DNA of 64,000 bases, from positions 1,240,001-1,304,000 of the forward strand of contig JAQQWL010000004.1 in assembly GCA_038363925.1 (NCBI GenBank), in the 5' to 3' direction. The position numbers and the translations under genes are program-made. Shown one piece after another: positions 35,224 to 47,086 of the stretch (position 1 is the first letter of the stretch; every line of letters starts with the position of its first letter). The notes below the pieces were generated by a model. That model ran no database searches and had not been told where the DNA came from. It saw only the letters and a list, made by a program, of their open reading frames with translations. Source of the DNA: Apiospora phragmitis (Eukaryota; Ascomycota; Sordariomycetes; Amphisphaeriales; Apiosporaceae).

Positions 35224-36136
35224 TGATTCGAAAAGCTGCTTTGGTTGGTCGAGACCAAAGTTTATGCTGCTTCCAGGTTGGTCAGAGGGCCAATAACTGC
35301 ACTGAAATTTGAAGTCAAGTGGCAGTATCTAGGCTTCACCGCGGGTAGCTGTGTGGTACAGATTTCGTCTTCCACTGCCATCACGAATAATAGCCTCTAC
35401 CTGCCTGGAATGCTTTATGTGAGAAACAATCAATTTTAGCACATGCTCTTGCGTAAATACTGCTTACTTCCCGTCTGGTTCAATGGTCATGGGTTGGTTT
35501 CTGTGAGGAGGCCATCTACATATTTAGGAGGAACGAACAACACGCAAGAAGCAAATGATTTAGTTGCTCTGACCTCGAGCGATGCTGCATTCATTTTCAA
35601 TCCAAGCTACAACCATAAGACCATCAAGACACGCCTTGGGTAAGTAGCTACTGTTGGAGATTATATGCAGAACTTCTCTTTTCGCTTCAGGCGCGCATCT
35701 CACATTGCGACCGTGTGTCTAGGCTGCCGTCCACTTTGAGAGCCGCCGCACATCTACATCCCCACCCACCCGCTTGCCCACGGACGGATGCTCAACACCT
35801 CCAACTAGACGCGCAACCAAAACAGGCAACGGGCAAACGACTTCATTATACACATGAGTCTCCGCTATCCAATCAGTCGCCTAGACCATCTTCTCGAGAG
35901 GCGGGAGAAAATCTGTTCAGTCTGCTCATCCCAATACACAACGACTTCGAACTTACTGTGACGAGTGCATGTGGGCTTGAATTCCCCGCTCCGTTTCAAT
36001 CAGCGCCAAGCGCTTGAGATTATCCCGAAAACAGCATATTATATTTCACACATCTCTGGCACGCATTCCCTGGTTGGGTTTTACACTATTGAACTGGTTT
36101 CACGCGATTTCAAGGGCGAATTACTGAATCGTCAAA
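35224..36136. other. Intergenic, divergent promoter region
   Basis: About 0.9 kb between a minus-strand gene and a plus-strand F-box gene. Short plus-strand frames (35443-35643 and 35715-36017) have no support. It probably holds both promoters. Confidence 0.5.
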
Positions 36137-37738
36137 ATGGCTAAACTACCCAACGAAATCTATCGCCAGATACTCTCACCGCTCGATTTGGGAACGCTTC
36201 AGGCCTGTAGACTAGCCAGCAGACCCATCAATCAGCCCGCGACGGAACTGCTTTTCCGCCATATATCGCTAAGCGTCGAGTTTGCGCCAGCTCATATGGC
36301 GACATCGAGCCTGAACTTCATTCAGATTGCGACCGCATCCCACTTACGACCTCTGGTACGGGAAATAGCCATCAAGACCGTACCCTCCGTGGCCTTTACG
36401 CATAAAGGGCTTCAAGGCGCCGCTCACAACATCCCACAACATGTGGTACCGGAGCCCTTCCTGCATGCTTTGCCCTTCTTGAGAGCCTTCACGGGCCTGA
36501 AAAGCCTGGAAGTCAGCTTCGACGGGGCCACGGCGGGGAGGACAGGACTCATCACCGGCGTGTGGATACCGGTCCATCTATCTGGGCCTTTTGCCGGCCT
36601 GGTAGTAGATACTTGTCTCAGATGCCTCATCGGAGAATGGAGCTGCAGCCGCCAGGTCCGCCTTCAGAATGAGCTGCTCCGAGCCATACAGGCAATAGAC
36701 TGCGAGCTGAGCGCAGAGTGGCCCCCTTTGGTTACTGCCCCTCATACGGACCCAATGGAAGTAACTACCTTGACAATCAAGGGCCAACCTTTGTCCATGC
36801 AAACGGAGCTGCCGGAAATGCTTTTGTCTTGCAAAAGCTTAATGAACTTGCAGCTCCAGCTCGTAAGCCCCGGCTGGGAAACGTGGCATAACCTTCCCCG
36901 CCAGCTCGGAGACCGGTTTGATATCTTCCAAAACCTTCCAAAGACATGGCTCCTCCCGGCTATAGCCCAGAACTTGCGTGTCCTTTCGCTAGTCTACGAG
37001 CACTACTGGGGGTGGACACCTAAGATGGATTTTAGGACAGTTAACCCAGGAATCGGGCTTCCCAACCTTAGGGTTTTGTCACTAGGGTGCTATGTGTTCA
37101 GCCATGAGTGGCAGGCTGATTGGATCGCATCTTTGGGGCGACAGAACGGACATGGTGGCCTCGAAGAGCTCTACCTGAAAGACTGCCCAATCATGTGGGA
37201 GGCGAGAGTCCATTCGAGCCTCGATGAGTCTATCACGGAACTTCCAACCACGAATGGCGACGTAGTTCGCATCTCCAATGAAGGTTACCCTGACGACCGG
37301 TCTTTGCTACTCCCAGATGACCTGTCGAGCACGATCGAGGTGTCTTTTCCGCTGCGATGGAGCCATGTCCTGGACCCTTGGGCTAGCACCATGCCCTCAA
37401 CCCTCAAAAGATTCGTCATGGGCTCAGATCCTTGGGGAGAGGGGCTTTATGAGCAGTGGCAACAGCTACCTGCGAATTCACCGGGTTTGCTACAATACGT
37501 GCACTTCAATATTGGTCTCGACCCGGAGCCCTGGATCGAGCAGGACGACAGACGGAGGCTGATTATGGATATCAATGGCCTTGACAAATACAACACAGCT
37601 CGGAAATCAGACTACGACTCTTACGACAACTTTGTGGACGCTATCAAGCGCCGACTGCAGTCCTCCAATGGTAGCGATGAAGAGAAAGCCGGCAACGTAA
37701 TTAGCGAGGGTATCTCTGAGGGCTGTGGCACGAGTTGA
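36137..37738 (+). CDS. F-box protein, single exon
   Basis: An uninterrupted frame of 533 residues with a favourable start context (GTCAAAATGGC). The N-terminus, KLPNEIYRQILSPLDLGTLQ followed by CRLASRPINQPATELLFRHI, is a typical fungal F-box. The rest has spaced leucine-rich stretches (LRVLSLVYEHYWG, LRVLSLGCYVF, LEELYLKDCPI) resembling degenerate LRRs. F-box proteins recruit substrates to SCF ubiquitin ligases through Skp1; the substrate cannot be guessed. There are no introns, and the last 30 residues are acidic and low complexity. It is one of four F-box-like loci between 36 and 63 kb. Confidence 0.8.
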   Translation: MAKLPNEIYRQILSPLDLGTLQACRLASRPINQPATELLFRHISLSVEFAPAHMATSSLNFIQIATASHLRPLVREIAIKTVPSVAFTHKGLQGAAHNIPQHVVPEPFLHALPFLRAFTGLKSLEVSFDGATAGRTGLITGVWIPVHLSGPFAGLVVDTCLRCLIGEWSCSRQVRLQNELLRAIQAIDCELSAEWPPLVTAPHTDPMEVTTLTIKGQPLSMQTELPEMLLSCKSLMNLQLQLVSPGWETWHNLPRQLGDRFDIFQNLPKTWLLPAIAQNLRVLSLVYEHYWGWTPKMDFRTVNPGIGLPNLRVLSLGCYVFSHEWQADWIASLGRQNGHGGLEELYLKDCPIMWEARVHSSLDESITELPTTNGDVVRISNEGYPDDRSLLLPDDLSSTIEVSFPLRWSHVLDPWASTMPSTLKRFVMGSDPWGEGLYEQWQQLPANSPGLLQYVHFNIGLDPEPWIEQDDRRRLIMDINGLDKYNTARKSDYDSYDNFVDAIKRRLQSSNGSDEEKAGNVISEGISEGCGTS

Positions 37739-38902
37739 TCCATACCTAGTCAATCCCATGGGAGTCGAGGATTGCCTTCTGTCTGATAGGAGAGATCTTA
37801 GGAGACGGTATACTTTCCACAGGCATAATTATCTGGGCAGCAAAATGAAAAGAAAAGTTAAGATATGAATTCAAACGACCTACATGGGTTCCGTTATCAA
37901 AATTTTGCGACTTTCATGCATGGTGCATCTGTCGCGGGAACTGAACGAGCAATACTCTGATTGTTTCTTTACAATAGGGGAAGTGAACTTGATTGGGTCG
38001 ACTACAGCAATAGTATCGGGTGCAAGCCCTATCCTGTCAGGCAGCCTTGGCCACTATAGCGACTTCTGGCGTCTGCGTAGAAGGAAAACGCAAACAGGTT
38101 CTTTTTATATGAAAATCACACCATCCTCTCATCCGACAGCCGACAGTCGCATACGCAAGGCAGCCAGGTCGCCAATCTCGCCCGGAGCCAACTAAATAAA
38201 TTGCCATTTCTATTCTTGAGTCCGGTGTGAGTGGTGTGGTCTTGGGGACGTTGGTTGTAACCACACCAATCTGCAACCTAACCTGCATGGAAGGCATGGA
38301 ACGGAACACGCTAGGGCGGATTCGACAGGAGCGTTGGTTGCCCACCCTGTCACCTCCGTCCACTGCACACCGATTCTGGTCTCTCGTTGGTTCTGTGTTG
38401 GGTTAGGCATATCAGCCGGTGGTACAGCAGGTGTTGATAGGCCAGTCAGCGGCTTTTTTTACCACACCATTATTCATCCGCATCGTTGAGCTGGCTTGCT
38501 TGGTCTACAAAACACCTACGCCACAGCTTGGCGTTTTCCATGCGAAGACCATCTGGACCCCTTGCAGGCAGGTCTTTCGGTTTCGTGGTGGTAGTAAGAA
38601 ACACCCCTCACTCCGGCCCGACCAGGTAAGCATCTTGTAAGCCGTGATCAAGGGACCTACGGGAAGCAAAAGAGGGATATGATGTAGCAAATGATTGAAT
38701 ATTTGTGGTTTTTGCAGATGGCCGTCAAAGGAAGTGGCTACTACTATTTGACAGGTTGGACCGTACAGAGAGGCCCGGTTACCAGCGATAGACAGGAAAC
38801 GAAATGGCGCCACACAACAAGACCCCCCTGAGGCACCGGGCTAAAAGCAAACCACAATACAACGTTGAACATATCTACTCCCGCCTAGCTTCCGGCGACA
38901 CG
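37739..38902. other. Intergenic between convergent genes
   Basis: About 1.2 kb between the 3-prime ends of the F-box gene and the sugar transporter. No supported frame or RNA gene is visible. Confidence 0.5.
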
Positions 38903-40921
38903 TTATAGCTCGGTCCTCTTCAGGTAGTCGAGGTGCTCCTCGATGGTGGTGGTGTGTTGGTGTTCGGCCTCGTGCAACTGCTTCTCGGTGGCTGCCACGA
39001 CCTGTTTGTTGAGCTCCTCGGGCTCGAACACTGCGCAGAGATGGGCAGAAACGTTAGCCGTGTGTATCATCGTATAAAGAGCATTTACCATGTCCAGGAT
39101 AGTATTAGGTAGAATGAGTACTTACGAAAAGTGAGTTCTTCCAGGGTGCGGTTGTAGGTCTCCGGGTAGAAGAGGAATTGGAAGATGAACTCGAAGCCGA
39201 TCCAGCCGCAGTAGGCAGCGAGGAATTTCCAGTCGATGGCATCTAGAGCAATGGGATTGACATTGGTGGAGAAGAAGCCACCGGCCTTTCCGAAAACCTG
39301 CTCAAGTCCAATACCGCGACTTCGAATGGCGTACGGGAACAGTTCAACGAGATACGCTGGAAGAGGAAGAGTAATGTATCAGCAACCAGAACGACAGAAC
39401 CGGTCCAGCATGGGCGATTTGCAGAAGAGGTGGGAAAAGAGCAGAAAGACTCACTGTATGTCAAAGCATTGTTGCCCAAATTATAGCATGGCGAGTAGGC
39501 GAAGTAGAAGAACAAGGCCGCAATGGATGCCGAGTTGTTGGTTTCACCACGTTCGTTGGCAGAATGCAAGACCTTGAAGGAGACGGTCATGGCCGAAAAG
39601 ACCAACAACATTGAGCTCGAAGACGCCATGAAAGCCCACCGACGACGGAAGCGGGTTACGACGAGAGCGAGAGCCGTCGCGTTGAGGAGACTCCAGCACT
39701 GATTGGCGATGTTGATGCGTGTCTTCACGGAGCTCTCCGTGAAGTTCATCATCTCGAACAGCAGGTTCTGGTAATACGAGAGGAGAGTGTTGCCAGACAT
39801 CTGAGTAAAGAGACCGAGGAAAACACTGATGAAGACACGGCGGCGGTTACCAGCAGTGGACCACATGACGGACCACGTCTGCTTGGAGTTTTCCATTTCC
39901 AACTTAATGGTGGACTTGATCTGGGCCATCTCAGCTTGCACCAACAATGAGCTGGCATCTCCTTCGGCATGGTACTTGGTAAGGACGGCAAAAGCCTCAT
40001 CATCTCTATCCTTACTGACGAGGTACCGGGGGCTCTCGGGGGAGAAGGCTATAGTTGTATATTAGTGTCGCCGTTTGAATGTGAGAAAGAAATAACAGCA
40101 TTGAGGTGTGAGCGCGTACAAGCAAGTGCACATCTGCATGACCGAGGGAACAATCTGCAGGAGCGAGGGCAGTCGCCAGCTCCAGTCCCCCTTGATCTCG
40201 ACGGTACCGATGGCGATAGAAGCCGCCAAGATGGATCCAATGAAGTAGGATGAGTTGAATAGCGAGGTCATGACAGCTCGCTCCTTGGGGTGGCTCAGCT
40301 CGCCAATCAGGGCGGACCCTGAAATGATGGCGAACAGAATGCCCACCCCGAGAATCATACGAGAGACAATGTACATGCCAACTGTGAGGGTATTCATTAG
40401 CTCGGATCGCCGTGTCCGTAATTGACTCTTAGCTTACCGTGCTGGGAGAATCCTTGCAGGACAGCGCCAACAATCATGATGATTGACCCCGCCATGATAC
40501 CCCATCGTCTGCCGAATCTCTGGTTGAACCAAGGCGCGATCGGGACGGCAAGAATGGAGCCCAGCTGGTAACACGATGAAATGAAACCAAGCATGGCTGG
40601 CTCGATGCTAGCCTTTCCGGTCTTTTCGCTGATGTACCCATCGCCGAAGTCTATCACCATAGCATTAGTTCATGCTTTCTAGGGGAGGTCTCTCGCATCG
40701 CCGTTGCGCCATCACCTACATTTGTTGAAGTCGTCCGAGAATTGTAGGGTACCAATCAGTTGGGAGTCGAAGCCAGAAGTCATCTCTACGCCCATGCAGC
40801 AGCAGAATAGCCAGATGTACATGATGCGCAGATTGGGCTTCTTGTACCAAGGGGTAGTGTCCTCCTGCAAAAGCCGGGTGACGACCGGGTCGCCGGCATG
40901 TCCGGTCTTGATGACACCCAT
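38903..40921 (-). CDS. MFS sugar transporter (lactose/hexose permease type)
   Basis: Six exons on the minus strand: 40921-40720, 40650-40438, 40381-40120, 40048-39455, 39356-39126 and 39030-38903. Introns are 56-98 bp. The product is about 542 residues, normal for the sugar porter family. Visible family signatures are GFDSQLIGTLQ in helix 1, FNQRFGRRWG after helix 2, GVGILFAIISGSALIGEL, PESPRYL at the end of the N-domain, and YLVELFPYAIRSRG with FYPETYNRTLEELTF in the C-domain. These plasma-membrane proteins import mono- or disaccharides with protons. One extra C in the run at 40038-40042, right at PESPRYL, breaks the frame; with it bridged the signature is perfect. A start further upstream cannot be excluded, because the frame stays open before 40921. 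Confidence 0.9.
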
Positions 40922-42664
40922 CTTGTCGGCGGATCGATGCTGGCGGATTCCAGTGATGACTGCGAAGACGGTCGGGAGTCAAAGAGAGTCTCAATCGATC
41001 TCAGTGAGGGGCGACGAGCTGGACGACTGGGGAAGAGAGACCTGGGTGAGACCTAACGCGGGCGGAAGCGTTGCATTATGAATGTCTGACACGCGATGGG
41101 GGAAATTGGCCGTCCAATCCCAGCCAAGACAGGCCCTGCCAGTTATCGGACCGCGTGCCCATCCTTTCGTCTGAGAGGCCAAGCCGAACTGCAGGCAGCA
41201 GGGGAAGCGAGGTAAGAATGCTACAGTACACACCCGAGTCATGGGGGCTGTTCCAATGAGGTGGTTGATATTATCCGGGGTAGAGTGGGACCGATCCAAT
41301 GGTATGGCTGATATGATCCGGGGTAGGTGTATTGGCGACATGGAGACCAGTGACTGGAGACTGGCAGACGGGGCAGGAGACGATTTGGGTATGCATACAT
41401 ATGACATGCCGACCACCAACGCATGCGGGCCAAGGTGAGCTATTGCGGCCACGGCGGGGTATCGGTTGCCCAGCCCGGCTCCACCAATTCGTTAGTGACC
41501 TGGGGCCCCAGGCGGGCTGTCGGTTGTCGAGCCCGTCAAACGGTTTGGAGGTTTCAACGACCTGGACCGGGGCATTGGACGTTTGACCACAACGAATTGG
41601 ACTTGATTTGGCTTCGGGTCCTCCGACATGGACGTTCCTTACGCCGTGTCCGAGACCTACTACTGTACCTGGCATCATCTGAACTCCCCGACCGACCCCG
41701 TCAATCAGTTCTAGACCGAAGCTCAGCAGTGCCCACCACCTTACCGACTGACAATGCAGGTTTTCACCCGAACCGATGGTAGGCGTATATCATTGGCTCG
41801 CTACCATTGAATGTCCGTTATGGCATTTTGATTGGAGCAGATCGACGCGTCCTTCTCACGACTCCTGTCAGGTCATCAAGCTCTTATGGTTGCTTGGCTG
41901 TCTTTGCCAACACGCCCGCCAAGGGCACAAGAGAAACCAAGACGGCAAAACTCGACTCGACGCCGACCAAACCCCGCAGCGATTTTGACTTCCCTTTTCT
42001 CCTTGAGTTCGAAAGCGAGCGCTAGCTCTAACAGCTGAACCCCATGCCAGCTTTTCATCATCTCACGAGACCGACCACAGACTACAGCTGAAGATCTTGG
42101 CTGCCAGCGGTTCAATGTAGTTGACAGGCCAATTTAACCGGGTCTCATCCAGCCGACTAGTCGATCCTTCAGACTGGTCAAATATAGCTGACTGAATGAG
42201 ATTCCAGGCCTATGGGTGTGGCGAGTTGCTTGCCGGTTTTGATCGGCCACGATGCGAAGTCAGGCTTCCTCTGTTGATCTGGAACGCATCTGAACTATTG
42301 AATCATCTCCCTTGGGATCCCAAGCGAATGAATCAAACGATGCAGTACTCACCCGTATTGCTCCAAATGCAAGCGCTGTGTTTCCCATGGTTCGCTCACC
42401 TTGCCAGGGGTGTGGGGAGCTAATATCGAAGGTGCATCTGGGCAAGCTGGAATGTGACCTCGGATGCAACCACTTTGCGCCGGAAGCACATAACGCATGC
42501 GCCCTGTACCACAGATATGGAGGAACAGAATCTAGGTCAACGGTCTGATACTTCTCTCTCTCGTATGAGGCACTTCCAGCTGGAAACTTGTCCTACTGTG
42601 TGCAGCGTGCCGGCATCCGTCCTTGAATGCTCAGCGGCGTAGCCGGTAAGGCGGGACGGTGGAA
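40922..42664. other. Transporter promoter and intergenic DNA
   Basis: About 1.7 kb. The first 500 bases are probably the transporter promoter and contain the tandem repeat listed separately. Frames in the rest show no domains. Confidence 0.5.
41253..41333. repeat. Two-unit 43-bp tandem repeat with CreA-like words
   Basis: Two diverged copies at a spacing of 43 bases share CCAATG, a TGATAT-like block and ATCCGGGGTAG. Each copy carries CCGGGG (41275-41280 and 41318-41323), which fits the CreA/Cre1 consensus SYGGRG. The repeat lies 330-410 bases upstream of the sugar transporter start, a usual place for carbon-catabolite control sites. Function is inferred from the consensus only. Confidence 0.55.
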
Positions 42665-42979
42665 TCATACCCTAGCTCGGCCGAATATCTTTTGGGTGTA
42701 ATCCTCGCTGGTTAAGTCGGTTGGGGTGTATTCTCCATGGCCCTCACTCTCTGAGGGTCCGTCCCGTGCTCCCACGGCGTTCCTTGCCCACACAGGCTCG
42801 GTTGCGTTCGGGGTTTCATCATAGAGACCATGTCGGTACTTTCGGGACACAGTGTTGTCCATGGATGTGACTGGTCGCGCGAGTGATGGCCGGTCGGGTG
42901 GTGGTATGGACCTGGATAGCGTTAGTTCAATATCGTCGGTCGTTCCCAGGTTTCCCATTGGATTAAGCAACGTCTCCAT
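42665..42979 (-). CDS. Small hypothetical ORF, doubtful
   Basis: A 104-residue minus-strand frame, polar with no signal peptide or known motif. The coding look is moderate (Asp/Glu/Thr/Pro-rich), but neither splice nor homology evidence supports it. It may be a gene remnant. Confidence 0.22.
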   Translation of the reverse strand: METLLNPMGNLGTTDDIELTLSRSIPPPDRPSLARPVTSMDNTVSRKYRHGLYDETPNATEPVWARNAVGARDGPSESEGHGEYTPTDLTSEDYTQKIFGRARV

Positions 42980-44121
42980 ATTCTTTCAAGTTTCTGGTTT
43001 GCAATGATAATTCAACGTTGATTCCACGTTTATTCCATACCAAGTGGATGTTTAGGGCGAGGACGGACGTTTATTCCAGTGGACAGTTGATCGATGGTTA
43101 GTCCGTTCGTTTATTAGACCCTGCCTTCTTTCCTACGGTAGGTAGTAAGATGAGAAAGCACACATTAGATTTGACTGGTGCTAACGTCAGGTAGACGGTC
43201 ACAGAATTTCTGAATATACCCTTCTTTTTATCACTTTGGAAGCTGTCAGGTTTGGGCGTGATATACTGTGTGCCGTTGATCCCAGCCGGGGTAATGAGTC
43301 CCACGAAACCCATTCCTACCAAGCCCCAGGGGTTCAGCACTACTATCCGTGTGGTTCCAAGACCATTAGACATCTTCGGTGCTGTTTCCGTCGAATGTGG
43401 GAAGACCGAATAGCGCCCATTCTCAGGTATCTCTTGCAGATTATCACCGACAACGCCAAATACTTTACATTCTTCGGTCAGCTTCAATTACTCCAAGTTG
43501 TGTCGTTGGGCACATTCGGGACTGATCAGCTCCATCGGCGATCCGGAACCCAGCATCACTTCTCGCACGATTTCGCCATCAATCTCGATGATGTCCGAAT
43601 TGACTTGATCGAGATCCCACTCTCATCACCATAAAAAGAAGCCCACGGTGGTCACCAATACCAAGCGGTCGAAGGTTGGGGGAGAATGATTGGTATTCTA
43701 GTGTACTAAGCCATTAGATTAGATGATAATCTAATCGTCCATTCAACATTTTATGGAAAAGAAACTCTGCCAGAAACCTTTTGAGTTAAACTCGCGCAAA
43801 TTCGAGGTTAAGTTTGGCAGATCCAGTTCTGGCTTGAAGTCATCACCGCAAGCAACAGTGATAACGGATGAAGGCATTTGCCCATAAATCAACGGCTGTG
43901 CTCGGTAGCTCAACATCAAACGTGATTTCACTTTTGTACCTCTTCAACTCAGCGAAATGCATCACGCACCGATTCAAGCACTTGCCTGCGATACCGGGCG
44001 GAGGCATCGAATCAGCACCCCAGACGAATATACACGACCCACTCTCGATGACAACCCGAAGGCTCTGCGAAAGGCATTCGAAGTTGTAAAAACCTTGGCA
44101 CAGAAGAAGCGGCAACCTTAG
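42980..44121. other. Intergenic with overlapping short frames, unresolved
   Basis: Several frames of 60-130 codons overlap on both strands (for example 43236-43634 plus, 43098-43487 minus and 43843-44115 minus). None has a recognisable domain. The minus frame at 43843-44115 has four spaced cysteines and might be a decayed small protein. The first exon of the F-box-like gene that follows may hide here. Confidence 0.4.
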
Positions 44122-45739
44122 GTGGCGAAGAAACCGTTCTGGTGGTTTACAATACAGTACAACACCGTCGTCTGCCTCCTCTACCAGCTGTCAGACGAGC
44201 TGCTACTTGCTATATGCCGCGAACTTGAGGGACCTGATGTGTACATTGCACGCCAAACATGCTCATTATTTCGGTGTATCCTCTCTGACCGAGAGTTTGT
44301 TTCGCCGGTAGAGCGGGAAGCATGGCTTCGATTGCCCTCTCTGTCGGTGGTTTTTCCTAAGCTTGGGGTTGACTGGGACGACGTCTACGAGCGCCTTCGC
44401 CGGCGCCGGTGCTGCTCAGACTGCATAGATGCTCGAATACCTAAGAAAGATGGAGGCGATTCTGATCACGACATCATTATGCTACGGATGACAAATGATA
44501 CCCAGTACTGTACCGAATGTGAGGATTGGCACCCCTGGATCATGTTCTCGCATAACCAACGGAAGGAGGTTTCTTGTCCCTCCAAAGATCGGTCCAAGGC
44601 TAAGTCAGGCCGATGGAAGCGAAAAAACGGTGGTGTCTGCATTATGGTCGAGGGCGGCGCGACGATTTGCCCACATTATACTGTCTCTGAAAATGCTGCG
44701 GAAGTGGCATAACAGTATTCGTCAAGATAGCAACAAAGAGCACGAGAGGTCTCCTTGGCCTCTTAATTGCGAGCTTTGTTTCCAAGACCTGGGGGAGCCT
44801 TTCCGTTCCACCGCAGTCCAGCCTTCTGCAACGTATATCCCAAACAGACCTTACGACGACAAAGCCATGGGCAAGGCTTATGTACAATGGACTATGCCGC
44901 TCCAGTTGGATACCAAAACAGCATTGGACGGTAATTGGACAGAAAAGCTCAAAAAGGCATTCTCCAAGGCGGCCGATACTTATGATGATCTTCTGTGTCC
45001 CCACGCTAGCTTTGACGATTTGCCTATTCTCCACGATTTCGCGCGTCATTCGGACTTTCGGAGGAGGCACACTGACGCTCAGCTACGAGAATGGGGACTT
45101 ATCTGGACATCTCCTTCGGGGGAACTCGGGCTCAAAGATGAAAGAGATATTTGCAAGGTTTGCTCGAGCTGGCTAAGGCCAATGGGGGTGGCGCAACCGA
45201 GGAAGTGGGAGTATCTATGGGTACTGGGAGAGCATGGGCTTTCTCTTCAAAGGCAGCTGGAGTTGCCAGTACCAACGGGACACCAGTTTTCGCCTGCCTA
45301 TGAACCCTGGCTACAGATGATGAGTCCTCCATCGTATGGGCTCCCCGCAGACACTGAGCTACGTCATATAACATGGTGTCCCGACAAGCAGTGTGCGAAC
45401 GGCAAGAACTGGATCACTCACCTGCAATATCTACATACCATTGCTCAGCACTTCAAGATTAGATCAGGTAAGATTAGAGCAGGTTTCACATCATCGAGGG
45501 CACCACGAGTATGCTCTCCACCTATTAGATGTGGAATCGACAGGAAAATAATGCATCGATATGGTGACACATCAGATCACGCATCAGAGGCGATGAGTTT
45601 GCCTCATCTATATAGAGGGTTGAAGTTTATTCCTATTAAAGAGGAGTGGATAGATATTTATATATATTTAGTGCTCAACACAACGCAATATAAAGCTTCA
45701 GCACTTCCCTGGCATAGACCATATTTGTCTCCCATTTAG
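44122..45739 (+). CDS. F-box-like Cys-rich protein, 5-prime end unresolved, frameshifted
   Basis: The open frame begins without an ATG at about 44122. A splice acceptor CTACCAG at 44181-44187, followed by LSDELLLAICRELEG, suggests that the true start is in an upstream exon I could not place. The N-terminal block (ARQTCSLFRCILSDREF) matches fungal F-box ends. It is followed by CCSDC and CTECEDWHPW, then CELCF, CKVCSSW and CPDKQC, perhaps metal-binding pairs typical of one fungal F-box family. The frame shifts by one base at the C run 44670-44672, after which the product continues to 45739. The last 80 residues look AT-rich and less protein-like, so an intron or an earlier end near 45470 is possible. 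As an F-box protein it would act in ubiquitin ligase targeting. Confidence 0.6.
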
Positions 45740-46021
45740 CAAACTTGCAGTTCGGGAGTCTTACTATATCTATGTGAGTGTCAGACCATTCCGTCACTAT
45801 TCGGCCATTTCCCCCGTTTCTTCTCTGACTAAGTACTATCTCCCGTACTGCAAGTAAAGGTGACTATCTAGACTAGTTCGAATGTATCCCCATGCTAAGA
45901 ATTGGTCCTTGACCAGTGAAGTTCACAGTATCTGTCATCACATCTTCAGCCAACTCTGACTGTACTATCCAACCGTCAGCCGCAAAACCCTGTTCTTCGC
46001 CACATTGTCCTATTAGGATTA

Positions 46022-47086
46022 CTATTCTAATAACATTTTCCGCAAGGCATCTTCCAGTTCGGCCGTACCCCTCACCGTATCCCCCCACCGTCGAGATCCC
46101 CTGCCACCACGCCGCCCGGGAGCATGGATGTTATCAGCTCCACGAAGTCTGGCACATAAACTTCCGGTACCTCCTTGGCAAAATGCTCTGCGATTCCTGC
46201 CCTCGGGATGTTCAACAGCTCCCATTTATTGCCCGTGGCATTCTCGATGGCCTCGTGGACATCTACAGAGCTGTAATTTCGGGGTCCGTGAAGATCCACG
46301 CCTCGAAAACTCTGTTTTGAGGCTTCAGAGCTGTCGAGAAGGTATCCCGCGCAGCATCTTCCTATGTCCTCGACGCTGACCTGGTGATACACTGTCAGTC
46401 CTTGTACTGTAACCACCTTGCATCGTTTCAACCCATGTTTGAATTGAAGGTATTGTCTTACCATGGGAATCTTATAACTTGGGTCTTCTAGTGGCGACTC
46501 AAAGCACAGTTTGTCTGTTCCTTTGGCTTTGATGGCGGCGGCCCATGTCTGAAAGTAATACGCAGGCCTCACAATGACGACCTCGGGCACCGCTTTTTTC
46601 AAGACCAGGTCAGTGGCATGGTTGAGTCTCAGCATGCCCTGTCGTTGCCATTCCACATGTTAACGCCGTACTTCAAAGCTGGGGGTTGCAATGTGTGAAT
46701 GAACGTACAGTTCCACGCTCATACTGGGAGCCCATAGTCGATGAGACCACCAGCCGTCGGACACTGGGCACCCTCTTCAGTGTGGCCAGGACATTGTTGG
46801 CGGTCTGGGCGGCAAACACGGCCGGATCCCGGCCGTCGAACGGCGGTGGCAGGTTGTAGAACACGGCGTCGGATCCCCTGAAGTCAAGGCCGGACCACAG
46901 GTCTATGTCGCCCTTGGCGGCATCGAAGCGGGGGTTGCTGGTGAACTCTTCCGGCGCCTTGGACGTGTCTCTATATATACCGCGGATGGTCGGCTTCTGC
47001 TCGGCGTTCAACAGGGCGCGGATGGTGGCCTCTCCCGACTGCTTCGAGGCCGGAAGAACGGTCACGTGCATTGGTGTGTTTGGCAT
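46022..47086 (-). CDS. NmrA-like NAD(P)-binding protein
   Basis: Three exons on the minus strand: 47086-46709, 46638-46462 and 46380-46022, with introns of 70 and 81 bp, both phase 0. The product is about 304 residues, normal for NmrA-like atypical short-chain dehydrogenases. The order fits the family: an N-terminal nucleotide-binding loop (VTVLPASKQSGEATIRALL), GIYRDTSK, DAAKGDIDL, VRRLVVSSTMG, a middle block with VIVRPAYYFQ, and VSVEDIGRCC. The loop lacks the first Gly of GxxGxxG, so cofactor binding may be altered, as in regulatory NmrA proteins. The tail (TAELEDALRKMLLE) is one base out of frame at a six-C run, 46081-46086; without bridging the protein stops at 46072. Whether it is an enzyme or a redox-sensing regulator is open. 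Confidence 0.78.
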
